From Verrucomicrobiales bacterium (GTDB taxonomy: Bacteria > Verrucomicrobiota > Verrucomicrobiia > Verrucomicrobiales > DEV007): a stretch of DNA of 6,523 nt. Numbering within the stretch: position 1 is the first letter of the stretch; every line of letters begins with the position of its first letter. Made by a program: the position numbers and the translations under genes. Of the stretch, positions 1 through 6,352 are shown piece after piece. Below the pieces are notes generated by a model. That model was not told where the DNA came from and made no database searches. It was given only the letters and a program-made list of their open reading frames with translations. The stretch covers positions 1 through 6,523 of the forward strand of contig JAKMGR010000162.1 of assembly GCA_022424805.1 (NCBI GenBank), read 5' to 3'.

Positions 1-710
1 ATGCGAAGGATCAGCGAAAAGTGCGAATCAGGCAGGACCATGCCGTATACGCGGCAATGGTGGAAAGTCTCGATACTGCCATTGGTCGTGTTCTCCAAAA
101 ACTCGAACAATTGAATCTGCGGGACAATACCGCGATCATATTCATGTCTGACAATGGAGGGCTTTCTACCTCGGAAGGGCATCCCACATCGAATCTTCCT
201 CTGCGCGGAGGAAAAGGATGGATGTACGAAGGTGGAATCCGTGAGCCAGTCGTCGTGAGGTGGCCGGGGGTAACTGCCTCCGGAACTCGATGCTCAATGC
301 CTGCGGTGAGTACGGATTTCTATCCGACCATTTTGGAAATGGCGGGTCTCGAAGCAAAACCGGATCAGCACGTCGACGGCGTCAGCATTGTGCCGCTGCT
401 GCGAAACCCTTTCGCGAAATTCGACCGAGGACCGATTTTCTTTCACTATCCTCACTATGCCAATCAGGGTGGTTTCCCGGCAAGCGCAGTTCGCAAAGGC
501 GACTACAAACTGATCCAGGATCTCGAAGACGGAGCCTGGGAGCTGTATCAACTCTCTACCGATTTAGGAGAGCACAACAATCTCGAGCAACTCGAAGCTG
601 ATCTGGCCAAAGAAATGGCAGCAGAACTCGATGCGTGGAGAAAAGAGGTTGATGCCAAGCCGTTGACCAAGCACCCGAAAACCGGAGCGGTCCCGCCGAA
701 ACTCTGGTGA
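1..710 (+). CDS. Sulfatase (formylglycine-dependent type I), C-terminal part, 5' end outside the window
   Basis: Only the last 235 or so residues are present. The frame is open to the left edge (first whole codon at base 3), so the GTG at 21 is not the real start. Type I sulfatases hydrolyse sulfate esters and are usually exported. The fragment reads like the second half of the catalytic domain plus the C-terminal subdomain: a helix (VYAAMVESLD) before an IIFMSDNGG strand-loop whose Asp-Asn (bases 150-155) should be the metal-binding pair; then GGKGWMYEGGIREP, whose Lys (213-215) matches the conserved sulfate-contacting lysine; then STDFYPTILEMAG, HVDGVSIVPLL and a C-terminal stretch with HYPHY and DYKLI. 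The C-x-P-S-R formylglycine site and any signal peptide lie upstream and are not visible. These motifs suit an arylsulfatase-A-like enzyme, but the substrate cannot be read from the sequence. The esterase gene follows 19 nt later, suggesting an operon. The family call is firm. Confidence 0.93.
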   Translation, partial: AKDQRKVRIRQDHAVYAAMVESLDTAIGRVLQKLEQLNLRDNTAIIFMSDNGGLSTSEGHPTSNLPLRGGKGWMYEGGIREPVVVRWPGVTASGTRCSMPAVSTDFYPTILEMAGLEAKPDQHVDGVSIVPLLRNPFAKFDRGPIFFHYPHYANQGGFPASAVRKGDYKLIQDLEDGAWELYQLSTDLGEHNNLEQLEADLAKEMAAELDAWRKEVDAKPLTKHPKTGAVPPKLW

Positions 711-729
711 GATTCAGAAGTCAGAAGTC

Positions 730-2715
730 ATGCGAATCCTCATTTTATTTATTCTCACGGTCTTATTGGCTGGTGAATCCACCGCAGAGACGCGGTATAC
801 CGAAGCGGTGACGCTTCACGACTATCATCCTTTTCGGGCAGTTGAATCCGCCGAAGCCTGGGATGCCCGCCAAAAGGAAATTCGGCTGCGAACTCAGCTC
901 GCTTGCGGGCTTTATCCCTTTCCGGAAAAAACGCCTCTGAATGCGAAGCGATTCGGCGCTGTCGAAGGAGACGGCTTTACCGTCGAGCGCGTCTATTTCG
1001 AAAGTTTTCCCGGGCACTATGTCACGGGCAGTCTATTCACTCCGAGTGGAGAGTCGGAAAAGCTTGGGCTGGTTGATGGGAAACGCCCCGCTTTCCTCTG
1101 CCCCCACGGTCATTGGAAAGACGGCCGACTCCACGACGCGCAGGAAGCAAGCGGCCACAAATCAGTAAAATACCAGATCGCTAATGGAGGCGAGCGTTTT
1201 GAGGCGGCTGCGAGAAATCCCATCGTAGCTCGATGTGTTCAGCTCGCACGGATGGGTTGCGTTGCCTTCGCCTACGATATGCTCGGAGGGGCGGATTCCA
1301 TTCAGTTCGTCGAACATCGCAGGGGCCCTCGTCCAGGAATGAACGGGACTAAACCGGGCGAGTTTGGTTTTGTCAGTCCTGCCGCGACCCTTCGGCTGCA
1401 GACCAACTTTGGCCTTCAGTCGTGGAACAGTGTCAGAGCACTCGATTACCTTCTCACCCTTGACGGTATCGATGAAACCCGCCTCGGAGTTACCGGGGCC
1501 AGCGGAGGGGGAACCCAGACAATGATCTCTGCCGCGATTGACGACAGGATCGATGCTGCTTTCCCCTGCGTCATGCCTTCCACTGCGATGCAGGGAGGTT
1601 GCACGTGCGAAAATACCCATTACCTCCGCATCGGACAGGGCAACATGGACCTTGCCGCGGCTCCGGCTCCGAAGCCGCTCGGCATGACAGCGGCTGACGA
1701 CTGGACCATCGAGCTGGAGACGAAGGGCCACCCTGATCTCGTTGATTTATACAAGAAACTGAATGCTCCAGAGAACTACGAGGCGCATTTCGATATTCAC
1801 TTCAAACACAACTACAACCACGTTTCGCGAAGCAATCTGTATTCCTTCGTAAACCGACATTTCAAGATCGGTCTGGAAGAGCCAGTCCTGGAGCGTGATT
1901 TCAAACACCTCGGTCGCAAAGAACTTGCGATCTGGTCCGTGGCTGTTGCTGGCGAGCCGAAGCCGGAAGGTTACCTTGCTGGTGACGAGCACGAGAAGAT
2001 GCTGAATCAAGTCTGGGCCAATGACTCTGCGAAGACGCTCGATGCCGCAATGAAGAAAGGCGATCTCACCTGGCTCAGCGATGCCTGGAGCACGATTCTC
2101 CGCGCCGACGACGTTCGCGATACAAAAGCGACTTTCGAAATGGGAGATAAATCTGCTGGCGAGGGAGTCGTGACAATGGATGGAACAGTGACTGGGAGCT
2201 CTTCTCCGTTTGCTGCTTCCTTTTCCCATCCCTCCGATTGGAATGGCGAGGTTTACATCGTTCTCGGTGATAAGCCTGCTCAGGCCGAAGGCAAAGCCAG
2301 CGTCGTGAATCCGAGCCTTTATGGGCAGAATGACGAAAAAGCCCGGAATACTCCCATGACATACTCAGGGAAGAAAGACGTCGCGGCTGACAGCTGGCAA
2401 CGATCTCCGGTCTATTTATACGGCTACAATGATTCCGTGTTCGTTCGACGTGTCCACGACCTCGTTTCCACGGTTGCTATGATCCGCCAGCATCCCAAGT
2501 GGGAGGCAAAGAAGGTCGCTGTAAAAGCGGATGGCTCACTCTCCGCCGTTGCCTACGCTGCCAAGTTCATCCTCGGGGATCAAATTGACGAGCTCGATGT
2601 CGACTCAGGAGATTTTTCCTTTTCCAAAGTATCCGACAACTGGAGCGATGACATGGTCCCCGGAGCGGTGAAATACGGTGATATCGCCGCGCTGCGTGCG
2701 CTGGCTGGGGAGTGA
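730..2715 (+). CDS. Secreted alpha/beta-hydrolase, acetylxylan-esterase-like, with a degenerate C-terminal repeat
   Basis: This 661-residue protein resembles large hydrolases often labelled acetylxylan esterase in Planctomycetota and Verrucomicrobiota. The ATG at 730 is chosen because a signal peptide follows at once: Arg2, a hydrophobic core to about residue 14, and a likely cut after STA (17-19). Residues 90-100 carry the ESFPGHYVTG strand typical of the family and 122-130 a CPHGHW oxyanion-type loop. The nucleophile elbow is G256-A-S258-G-G, so Ser258 is the probable catalytic serine. The acid is probably Asp323 or Asp324 (AADDW), and His360 (HNYNH) is the probable catalytic histidine. A cysteine-rich QGGCTCEN lies at 288-295. 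Residues 560-661 look like a second hydrolase core without the serine. It likely acts outside the cytoplasm on ester-decorated glycans, working with the sulfatase upstream. There is no good ribosome-binding site, only AGAAG repeats. The fold is secure. The acetylxylan substrate is inferred from family naming, and other esters are possible. Confidence 0.78.
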   Translation: MRILILFILTVLLAGESTAETRYTEAVTLHDYHPFRAVESAEAWDARQKEIRLRTQLACGLYPFPEKTPLNAKRFGAVEGDGFTVERVYFESFPGHYVTGSLFTPSGESEKLGLVDGKRPAFLCPHGHWKDGRLHDAQEASGHKSVKYQIANGGERFEAAARNPIVARCVQLARMGCVAFAYDMLGGADSIQFVEHRRGPRPGMNGTKPGEFGFVSPAATLRLQTNFGLQSWNSVRALDYLLTLDGIDETRLGVTGASGGGTQTMISAAIDDRIDAAFPCVMPSTAMQGGCTCENTHYLRIGQGNMDLAAAPAPKPLGMTAADDWTIELETKGHPDLVDLYKKLNAPENYEAHFDIHFKHNYNHVSRSNLYSFVNRHFKIGLEEPVLERDFKHLGRKELAIWSVAVAGEPKPEGYLAGDEHEKMLNQVWANDSAKTLDAAMKKGDLTWLSDAWSTILRADDVRDTKATFEMGDKSAGEGVVTMDGTVTGSSSPFAASFSHPSDWNGEVYIVLGDKPAQAEGKASVVNPSLYGQNDEKARNTPMTYSGKKDVAADSWQRSPVYLYGYNDSVFVRRVHDLVSTVAMIRQHPKWEAKKVAVKADGSLSAVAYAAKFILGDQIDELDVDSGDFSFSKVSDNWSDDMVPGAVKYGDIAALRALAGE

Positions 2716-2737
2716 AGCTCGCCGGGGTTGGGTGCCA

Positions 2738-2778
2738 AACCTAACAGGATTAGGTGCTCGACAATACCCTGTTGGGTT
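2738..2778 (+). terminator. Inverted repeat after the esterase gene, possible terminator without a T-run
   Basis: The arms 2738-2748 (AACCTAACAGG) and 2768-2778 (CCTGTTGGGTT) pair over 11 bp with one G-U wobble, around a 19-nt loop. They start 23 nt after the esterase stop codon. No T-run follows (the next bases are AGCGATTGGG), so this is a weak candidate for intrinsic termination. It may instead stabilise the mRNA 3' end or act with Rho. A second hairpin, 2739-2744 with 2750-2755 (ACCTAA and TTAGGT, 5-nt loop), uses the same left arm, so the two cannot form together. Confidence 0.35.
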
Positions 2779-2839
2779 AGCGATTGGGCCCTATTTACAA
2801 AGTGGTGACATGACTGTGATGTGAGTCGTCAGAAACGAA

Positions 2840-2869
2840 GTGATAGAAGAACTTTTGAACCACTATAAA
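2840..2869 (+). promoter_or_regulatory. Candidate sigma70-type promoter for the str operon
   Basis: A TATAAA box (2864-2869, 5 of 6 to the bacterial -10 consensus) is preceded by GTGATA (2840-2845, 4 of 6 to the -35 consensus) with an 18-nt spacer. It lies in the A+T-rich part of the gap. Transcription from about 2876 would give an rpsL leader of roughly 270 nt that includes the hairpin block at 2960-3029. The match is by eye only, and such matches are common by chance in A+T-rich DNA. Confidence 0.3.
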
Positions 2870-2957
2870 AACCAGATTCAGTCAATCTATTCTGTGAACC
2901 TTTTCTAACGATTCGGTCCAATAATTCCATTTCTCAAAATTTTGCAGGAAAATCCCC

Positions 2958-2985
2958 TTGCGGGAGCGGAATCTCCCACTATATT
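2958..2985 (+). promoter_or_regulatory. Second, weaker candidate promoter
   Basis: TATATT (2980-2985) is 5 of 6 to a -10 box, with TTGCGG (2958-2963, only 3 of 6) 16 nt upstream. Transcription would begin near 2992, exactly at the left arm of the terminator hairpin, leaving no room for regulation by an upstream segment. It competes with the promoter at 2840-2869 as the source of the rpsL transcript. Confidence 0.2.
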
Positions 2986-3000
2986 CCCGCCCCTCTCCCG
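2960..3000 (+). promoter_or_regulatory. Possible antiterminator segment of an attenuator ahead of rpsL
   Basis: CGGGAG at 2961-2966 repeats the right arm of the terminator (CGGGAG at 3015-3020). It can pair in three ways: with CTCCC at 2973-2977 (5 bp, 6-nt loop), as GCGGGA 2960-2965 with TCCCGC 2985-2990 (6 bp), or with CTCCCG at 2995-3000, which is most of the left arm of the terminator. The last pairing would prevent the terminator. This four-segment layout is what leader attenuators show. No regulator, peptide or ligand is visible, so the function is an inference. Confidence 0.35.
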
Positions 3001-3029
3001 GCACAGGTGCCAATCGGGAGAGATTTTTT
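2993..3029 (+). terminator. Intrinsic terminator in the presumed rpsL leader
   Basis: CTCTCCCG (2993-3000) and CGGGAGAG (3015-3022) form a perfect 8-bp G+C-rich stem. The 14-nt loop can fold a little further (GCA 3001-3003 with TGC 3008-3010). The stem is followed at once by A and six T residues (3024-3029). This is a textbook Rho-independent terminator on the + strand. It lies 114 nt before the rpsL start and 278 nt after the esterase stop, so it either ends read-through or a short RNA from upstream, or conditionally stops str-operon transcription. Confidence 0.65.
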
Positions 3030-3066
3030 GGCTCGTTTCGTTACGTCGTTCCGGAGCAGTCCATTA

Positions 3067-3080
3067 ATTCCGATTCCGAT
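3067..3080 (+). repeat. Short tandem hexamer repeat
   Basis: ATTCCG occurs twice in tandem (3067-3072, 3073-3078) followed by AT, directly abutting and overlapping the left arm of the dyad at 3078-3092. No role is known. Confidence 0.5.
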
Positions 3081-3092
3081 CTGACTCAGATC
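3078..3092. promoter_or_regulatory. Perfect 15-bp dyad upstream of rpsL
   Basis: GATCTGA (3078-3084) and TCAGATC (3086-3092) are exact reverse complements around one central base. In DNA this is a possible operator half-site pair. In RNA it folds as a 5-bp stem with a 5-nt loop. It lies 51 nt before the rpsL start codon, downstream of the terminator hairpin. Symmetry is seen directly; any binding protein is unknown. Confidence 0.4.
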
Positions 3093-3126
3093 ATTCTCGA
3101 AAGCAAAATTGGTGCCAACACTTTTA

Positions 3127-3139
3127 CAACTGACGGAAA
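3127..3139 (+). promoter_or_regulatory. Octamer CAACTGAC plus weak ribosome-binding site of rpsL
   Basis: CAACTGAC (3127-3134) is followed by GGAA (3135-3138), 5 nt before the ATG. The GGAA is the only Shine-Dalgarno-like element. The octamer recurs before rpsG and rpsJ. Here it is embedded in TTTTA, CAACTGAC, one base, GAAA, which matches the rpsG copy apart from one inserted and one changed base. Confidence 0.55.
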
Positions 3140-3143
3140 CGTT

Positions 3144-3518
3144 ATGCCCACTATCAACCAACTCGTTCGCAAGGGAAGAAAGGACAAACCTGTAAAGTCC
3201 AAGTCTCCCGCCCTCGATGAATGCCCGCAACGCCGGGGTGTTTGTCTGCAGGTATACACGCGGACGCCGAAGAAGCCGAACTCCGCGCTTCGTAAGGTTG
3301 CAAAAGTGCGCTTGACCAACGGTCAGGAAGTTATCGCCTACATCGGGGGTGAGGGCCACAATTTGCAAGAGCACTCCATCGTCCTCGTTCGAGGCGGTCG
3401 TGTGAAAGACTTGCCGGGTGTCCGTTATCACATCGTTCGCGGTGCGCTGGACACCCTAGGTGTCGATGGTCGTAAACAAGCCCGTTCCAAATACGGCGCT
3501 AAAAGGCCGAAGGAGTAG
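3144..3518 (+). CDS. rpsL: Small ribosomal subunit protein uS12
   Basis: This 124-residue protein has the length and sequence of S12, which sits at the decoding centre of the 30S subunit and helps monitor codon-anticodon pairing. It opens [10 protein letters not shown] and carries CPQRRGVC (27-34), [12 protein letters not shown] (41-52), [13 protein letters not shown] (66-78), [14 protein letters not shown] (83-96) and RKQARSKYG (110-118). The two loops that touch mRNA and tRNA are of wild type: Lys43 and Lys88 match the positions where streptomycin-resistance changes arise in other bacteria, and Asp89 is the residue methylthiolated in some species. The ATG at 3144 is certain from protein length and the conserved N terminus, although the frame is open for 62 codons upstream. 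It is first gene of the str operon. rpsG follows after 69 nt. The long structured leader suggests control at or before this gene. Confidence 0.99.
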   Translation: MPTINQLVRKGRKDKPVKSKSPALDECPQRRGVCLQVYTRTPKKPNSALRKVAKVRLTNGQEVIAYIGGEGHNLQEHSIVLVRGGRVKDLPGVRYHIVRGALDTLGVDGRKQARSKYGAKRPKE

Positions 3519-3543
3519 TGATTCGAGCCTCGCTCCAATCACT
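3517..3543 (+). promoter_or_regulatory. Hairpin in the rpsL-rpsG spacer
   Basis: AGTGATT (3517-3523) and AATCACT (3537-3543) form a perfect 7-bp stem with a 13-nt loop, overlapping the rpsL stop codon. No T-run follows, so it is not a terminator. In E. coli the rpsL-rpsG spacer is where S7 binds to repress its own operon, so a structured spacer here could serve a similar purpose, but I see no sequence likeness to that site. Confidence 0.35.
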
Positions 3544-3567
3544 TCTCCGGCGATACGAATGTTTTAG

Positions 3568-3580
3568 CAACTGACTGAAA
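3568..3580 (+). promoter_or_regulatory. Octamer CAACTGAC upstream of rpsG
   Basis: CAACTGAC (3568-3575), then T and GAAA (3577-3580), ending 7 nt before the rpsG ATG. TTTTA lies at 3562-3566. No GGAG-like sequence is present, so the rpsG start has no recognisable Shine-Dalgarno. The element parallels those before rpsL (3127) and rpsJ (6353). Confidence 0.55.
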
Positions 3581-3587
3581 TAATCCT

Positions 3588-4061
3588 ATGTCCCGAAGAA
3601 AAAGAACCTATTCCAAGCCTGAGCGGCGTGACGCCCGCTACGACAGCCCGCTGGTCGCGAAGCTGGTCTCGAAGGTGATGCATCAAGGTAAGCGAGCTCT
3701 TTCTGAGCGTATTGTCTATGCAGCGATCGACCGCGCCAACGAAGGCGGTGAGTCTGTTGACCCTGTCGAGGTTCTCAATCGCGCGATCGAAAATGCGAAG
3801 CCGCGTGTCGAAGTGAAGAGTCGTCGTGTTGGTGGTGCAACCTACCAAGTGCCTCTCGAGGTATCTCTTGATCGCCAAGAGTCGCTTGCCATGCGCTGGA
3901 TCGTGAATGCAGCTCGCAGCAAGCGGGGCACTCCGATGCACGTAGCTTTGGCTAACGAAATTAAGGACGCCAGCACCAATCAGGGTGTGGTGATCCGTAA
4001 GCGGGACGAGACTCACAAGATGGCGCAGGCCAACCGTGCTTTCGCCCATTTCCGCTGGTAA
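3588..4061 (+). CDS. rpsG: Small ribosomal subunit protein uS7
   Basis: This 157-residue protein matches the usual S7 length. S7 nucleates assembly of the 30S head by binding the 3' domain of 16S rRNA, and it lines the E site. Recognisable blocks are the basic N terminus MSRRKR, VEVLNRAIENAKPRVEVKSRRVG within residues 60-82, the beta-hairpin RRVGGATYQVP (79-89) that reaches the mRNA exit, AMRWIVNAAR (101-110), and the C-terminal helix ending AFAHFRW. The ATG at 3588 gives the expected N terminus. The upstream sequence has no Shine-Dalgarno match, so initiation probably depends on coupling from rpsL, on an unstructured leader or on the shared octamer. In E. coli, S7 is the autogenous repressor of this operon. 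Whether that holds here is unknown. fusA follows after 92 nt, a long gap for this operon. Confidence 0.99.
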   Translation: MSRRKRTYSKPERRDARYDSPLVAKLVSKVMHQGKRALSERIVYAAIDRANEGGESVDPVEVLNRAIENAKPRVEVKSRRVGGATYQVPLEVSLDRQESLAMRWIVNAARSKRGTPMHVALANEIKDASTNQGVVIRKRDETHKMAQANRAFAHFRW

Positions 4062-4062
4062 A

Positions 4063-4092
4063 CCTTTCTCGTTTTTCGCCTTTTCCCCTTTT
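4063..4092 (+). other. Pyrimidine-rich tract in the rpsG-fusA spacer
   Basis: Of 30 bases, 28 are C or T, starting two bases after the rpsG stop codon. It has several T-runs but no preceding stem, so it is not an intrinsic terminator. Pyrimidine-rich, unstructured mRNA is a known type of binding site for ribosomal protein S1, and fusA lacks a Shine-Dalgarno. However, the tract ends about 60 nt before the start codon, so a role in initiation is only a guess. Confidence 0.4.
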
Positions 4093-4153
4093 GTAATTCT
4101 TGCCCGACTTCGTCGTGACAGTGTCCCTACAGTCGGTCCTTCCTTTGACTCGA

Positions 4154-6298
4154 ATGAGTGCTGGCCCAAATCATCCTGATCGTGCGTTTCCGCTTGAGCG
4201 GACTCGTAACATTGGGATTGCGGCCCACATCGATGCTGGGAAGACCACGCTGACGGAGCGAATTCTCTTCTATACCGGCATGATCCATCGCATCGGCGAG
4301 GTTCATGACGGTGCTGCTACGACGGACTGGATGGAGCAGGAGAGGGATCGTGGCATCACGATTACTTCTGCGGCTGTCACTTGCGAGTGGAAGCAGTTGG
4401 AGGAAGGAGGGGTTCACAAAACCTACACGGGTGATACGCAGCGGATTAACATCATTGATACTCCCGGTCACGTTGACTTTACTGCTGAGGTTGAGCGCTC
4501 CCTGCGAGTTCTTGATGGCGCGGTGGTTGTCTTCTGTGGTGTTGCCGGAGTGCAGCCGCAGTCCGAGACGGTCTGGCGCCAGGCAACTAAGTATCAGGTT
4601 CCTCGAATTGTTTTCGTGAACAAGATGGATCGCGTCGGAGCGGATTTCGATGCGGTTGTCGAAGATGTTCGGGAAAAGCTAGGCGCGAATGCTCATCCGA
4701 TTCTTGTCCCGATCGGTGCTGAGGAAGATCTCAAGGGCCAGATTGATGTAATTAGCGGGAAAGCGATCCTGTATTCTGATGACGATTTGCTCGGCTCGAC
4801 TTACGAGGTGGTTGAGCTCTCGGAGGATCGTAAGCTGATAGCGGATGCGGCTCGTGATTCGCTCATTGAGGCGCTGGTTGATGCGGACGAAGAGATTGGC
4901 CTGAAGTTTCTCGACGAGGAAGAGATCACCAATGTGGATATCAAAGAGGCATTGCGTCGTGCGACGGTTTCCAACAAGATTGTCCCGGTGGTTGGTGGTT
5001 CTGCTTTTAAGAATAAGGGTGTTCAGTATCTGCTCGACGCAGTGGTGGATTACCTACCAAGCCCTCTCGAAGTGGTTCCAGCTCAAGGCACGCAGATTGA
5101 TGATGAGTCTGCTCTTGTCGAGGCTCCGGCTGACGACAATGGCAAGTTCTGTGCGCTCGCATTCAAACTTTGGTCCGATAAGTATGTTGGAAAGCTTGTC
5201 TTTATCCGGGTTTACTCCGGCACGGTTTCCAAAGGTGATCAGGTTTTCAATTCCCGCACGGGTCGCAAGGAGCGGATTGGTCGCTTGATTCAGATCCAGT
5301 CAAACGATCACAAGGATATCGAAACCTGCTACGCTGGTGATATTGCTGCGATCGTTGGTCCCAAAAATGTTCGCACCGGTGATACGCTTCACGCGGACAA
5401 ATTCGACATCATGTTGGAGCCTCCGGCTTTTCCAGATCCGGTTATCTCCATGGCGGTTGAGCCGAAGACGACTGCTGATTCCGAAAGGTTGGCTGACGCA
5501 TTGAGCCGTCTTGCAGAGGAGGATCCTACCTTTGTGGTTTCGACCGACGAGGAGACTGGCCAGACGATTATTGCCGGAATGGGCGAGCTTCATCTGGAGA
5601 TTATTCAGTCTCGTCTTGAGGCGGAGTATTCCGTGAAGACCAACGCGGGAAAGCCGCAGATTGCTTACCGCGAGACGATCACTTCGGGCGCTTCCGGCGA
5701 ATACAAGCTGGTTAAGCAGACCGGTGGAAAAGGCCAGTATGGTCACGTCATTCTCAAGGCTGCACCAAGTGCGCGCGGGAAAGGTTTTACTTTCAACAAC
5801 CGCATTGTTGGTGGCGAGATTCCGAAAGAGTTTTTCAAAGCTGTCGAGACCGGTATTCGCGAGTCGCTCAATAATGGAGTGATCATGGGTTATCCGGTTG
5901 TGGACGTTCACGTCGACCTCATTGGTGGATCGAGCCACGATGTCGATTCGAATGAGCAGGCTTTCAAGATCGCGGCCATTCTTGCGATGCGTGATGCCTT
6001 CCAGGATGGTGGGTCGATTCTTCTTGAGCCTGTTATGCTGGTAAATGTGGATGTACCTGATGAGTATCAGGGCGACATCATTGGAGATCTCAATCGTCGC
6101 CGAGGGCGAATTTCAGAGATCGATTCCCGCAATGGGCTCAGCCAGATTCGATCCGAAGTTCCCCTCGCGGAAATGTTTGGATATGCCACTGATATGCGCA
6201 GCCTATCGAAGGGCCGGGCGAGCTTCTCGATGGAGCCGCTCCAATTCGAAGAGGTTCCCGCTGCCATCGTAACGCAAATGAACGAGCAATATGTCTAA
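4154..6298 (+). CDS. fusA: Elongation factor G (EF-G), translocase GTPase
   Basis: This 714-residue protein is a complete canonical EF-G, which uses GTP hydrolysis to drive tRNA-mRNA translocation and, with RRF, ribosome recycling. G-domain motifs: P-loop AHIDAGKTT (24-32), switch I ending RGITIT (66-71), DTPGH (102-106, with the catalytic His106), NKMD (156-159) and SAFK (283-286). Domain II follows at about 325-415, III at about 420-495, IV at about 500-620 with [10 protein letters not shown] (523-532) and the tip GGSSHDVD (His595), and V from about 623 with [15 protein letters not shown] and [11 protein letters not shown]. The ATG at 4154 ([10 protein letters not shown]) is preferred to TTG 4100, since the 18 extra residues lack EF-G character. 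Compared from memory with E. coli EF-G it has a slightly longer N terminus and about 7 more residues between switch I and DTPGH. No Shine-Dalgarno is visible. All catalytic motifs are intact, arguing against a divergent paralogue. Confidence 0.98.
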   Translation: MSAGPNHPDRAFPLERTRNIGIAAHIDAGKTTLTERILFYTGMIHRIGEVHDGAATTDWMEQERDRGITITSAAVTCEWKQLEEGGVHKTYTGDTQRINIIDTPGHVDFTAEVERSLRVLDGAVVVFCGVAGVQPQSETVWRQATKYQVPRIVFVNKMDRVGADFDAVVEDVREKLGANAHPILVPIGAEEDLKGQIDVISGKAILYSDDDLLGSTYEVVELSEDRKLIADAARDSLIEALVDADEEIGLKFLDEEEITNVDIKEALRRATVSNKIVPVVGGSAFKNKGVQYLLDAVVDYLPSPLEVVPAQGTQIDDESALVEAPADDNGKFCALAFKLWSDKYVGKLVFIRVYSGTVSKGDQVFNSRTGRKERIGRLIQIQSNDHKDIETCYAGDIAAIVGPKNVRTGDTLHADKFDIMLEPPAFPDPVISMAVEPKTTADSERLADALSRLAEEDPTFVVSTDEETGQTIIAGMGELHLEIIQSRLEAEYSVKTNAGKPQIAYRETITSGASGEYKLVKQTGGKGQYGHVILKAAPSARGKGFTFNNRIVGGEIPKEFFKAVETGIRESLNNGVIMGYPVVDVHVDLIGGSSHDVDSNEQAFKIAAILAMRDAFQDGGSILLEPVMLVNVDVPDEYQGDIIGDLNRRRGRISEIDSRNGLSQIRSEVPLAEMFGYATDMRSLSKGRASFSMEPLQFEEVPAAIVTQMNEQYV

Positions 6299-6352
6299 GG
6301 GCATAGATCTCAAAACGAAATTTTTAGAAACGACTTAAACCTTTAATCGGAA

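Larger units (their letters stand above)
2716..3143. other. Non-coding region between the catabolic pair and the str operon
   Basis: This 428-nt gap has no convincing gene on either strand. The reading frame that enters rpsL stays open back to 2958, but its translation has no ribosomal-protein character before Met 3144. The region is A+T-richer in its middle (about 2840-2960) than the flanking genes. From left to right it holds a pair of overlapping inverted repeats (2738-2778), a candidate promoter (2840-2869), a C- and G-tract block able to form alternative hairpins that ends in an intrinsic terminator (2960-3029), a hexamer tandem repeat and a 15-bp dyad (3067-3092), and the rpsL ribosome-binding region. 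It most probably holds the 3' end of the esterase transcript and the promoter and leader of the ribosomal operon. Confidence 0.85.

Noticed and set aside
21..23. GTG as the start of the sulfatase
   Set aside because: The frame is open further left and the protein begins mid-domain, so the gene continues past the window edge.
714..729. Tandem TCAGAAG heptamer just before the esterase start
   Set aside because: Two copies plus TC are present (714-729), but such a short repeat is probably incidental. Its AGAAG cores may give weak ribosome binding, and nothing more can be supported.
2958..3143. In-frame 62-codon extension of rpsL starting at a TTG
   Set aside because: The extension covers the terminator hairpin and promoter-like sequences and has no S12 character. 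Starting at 3144 gives the standard 124-residue S12.
4063..4092. T-runs after rpsG as a terminator
   Set aside because: No G+C-rich inverted repeat precedes them, and fusA is expected to be co-transcribed.
4105..4115. Small hairpin CGAC-TTC-GTCG in the rpsG-fusA spacer
   Set aside because: The stem is only 4 bp, with no T-run and no sign of a role.
4100..4153. In-frame extension of fusA from a TTG
   Set aside because: The 18 extra residues do not resemble EF-G, and the ATG at 4154 gives a normal N terminus before the conserved [10 protein letters not shown] segment.
3564..4169. Antisense open frame of 201 codons opposite rpsG
   Set aside because: It lies entirely opposite conserved genes, with no recognisable domain. 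It is a by-product of G+C-rich codon use. The same applies to the minus-strand frames at 1162-1731 and 5300-5938.
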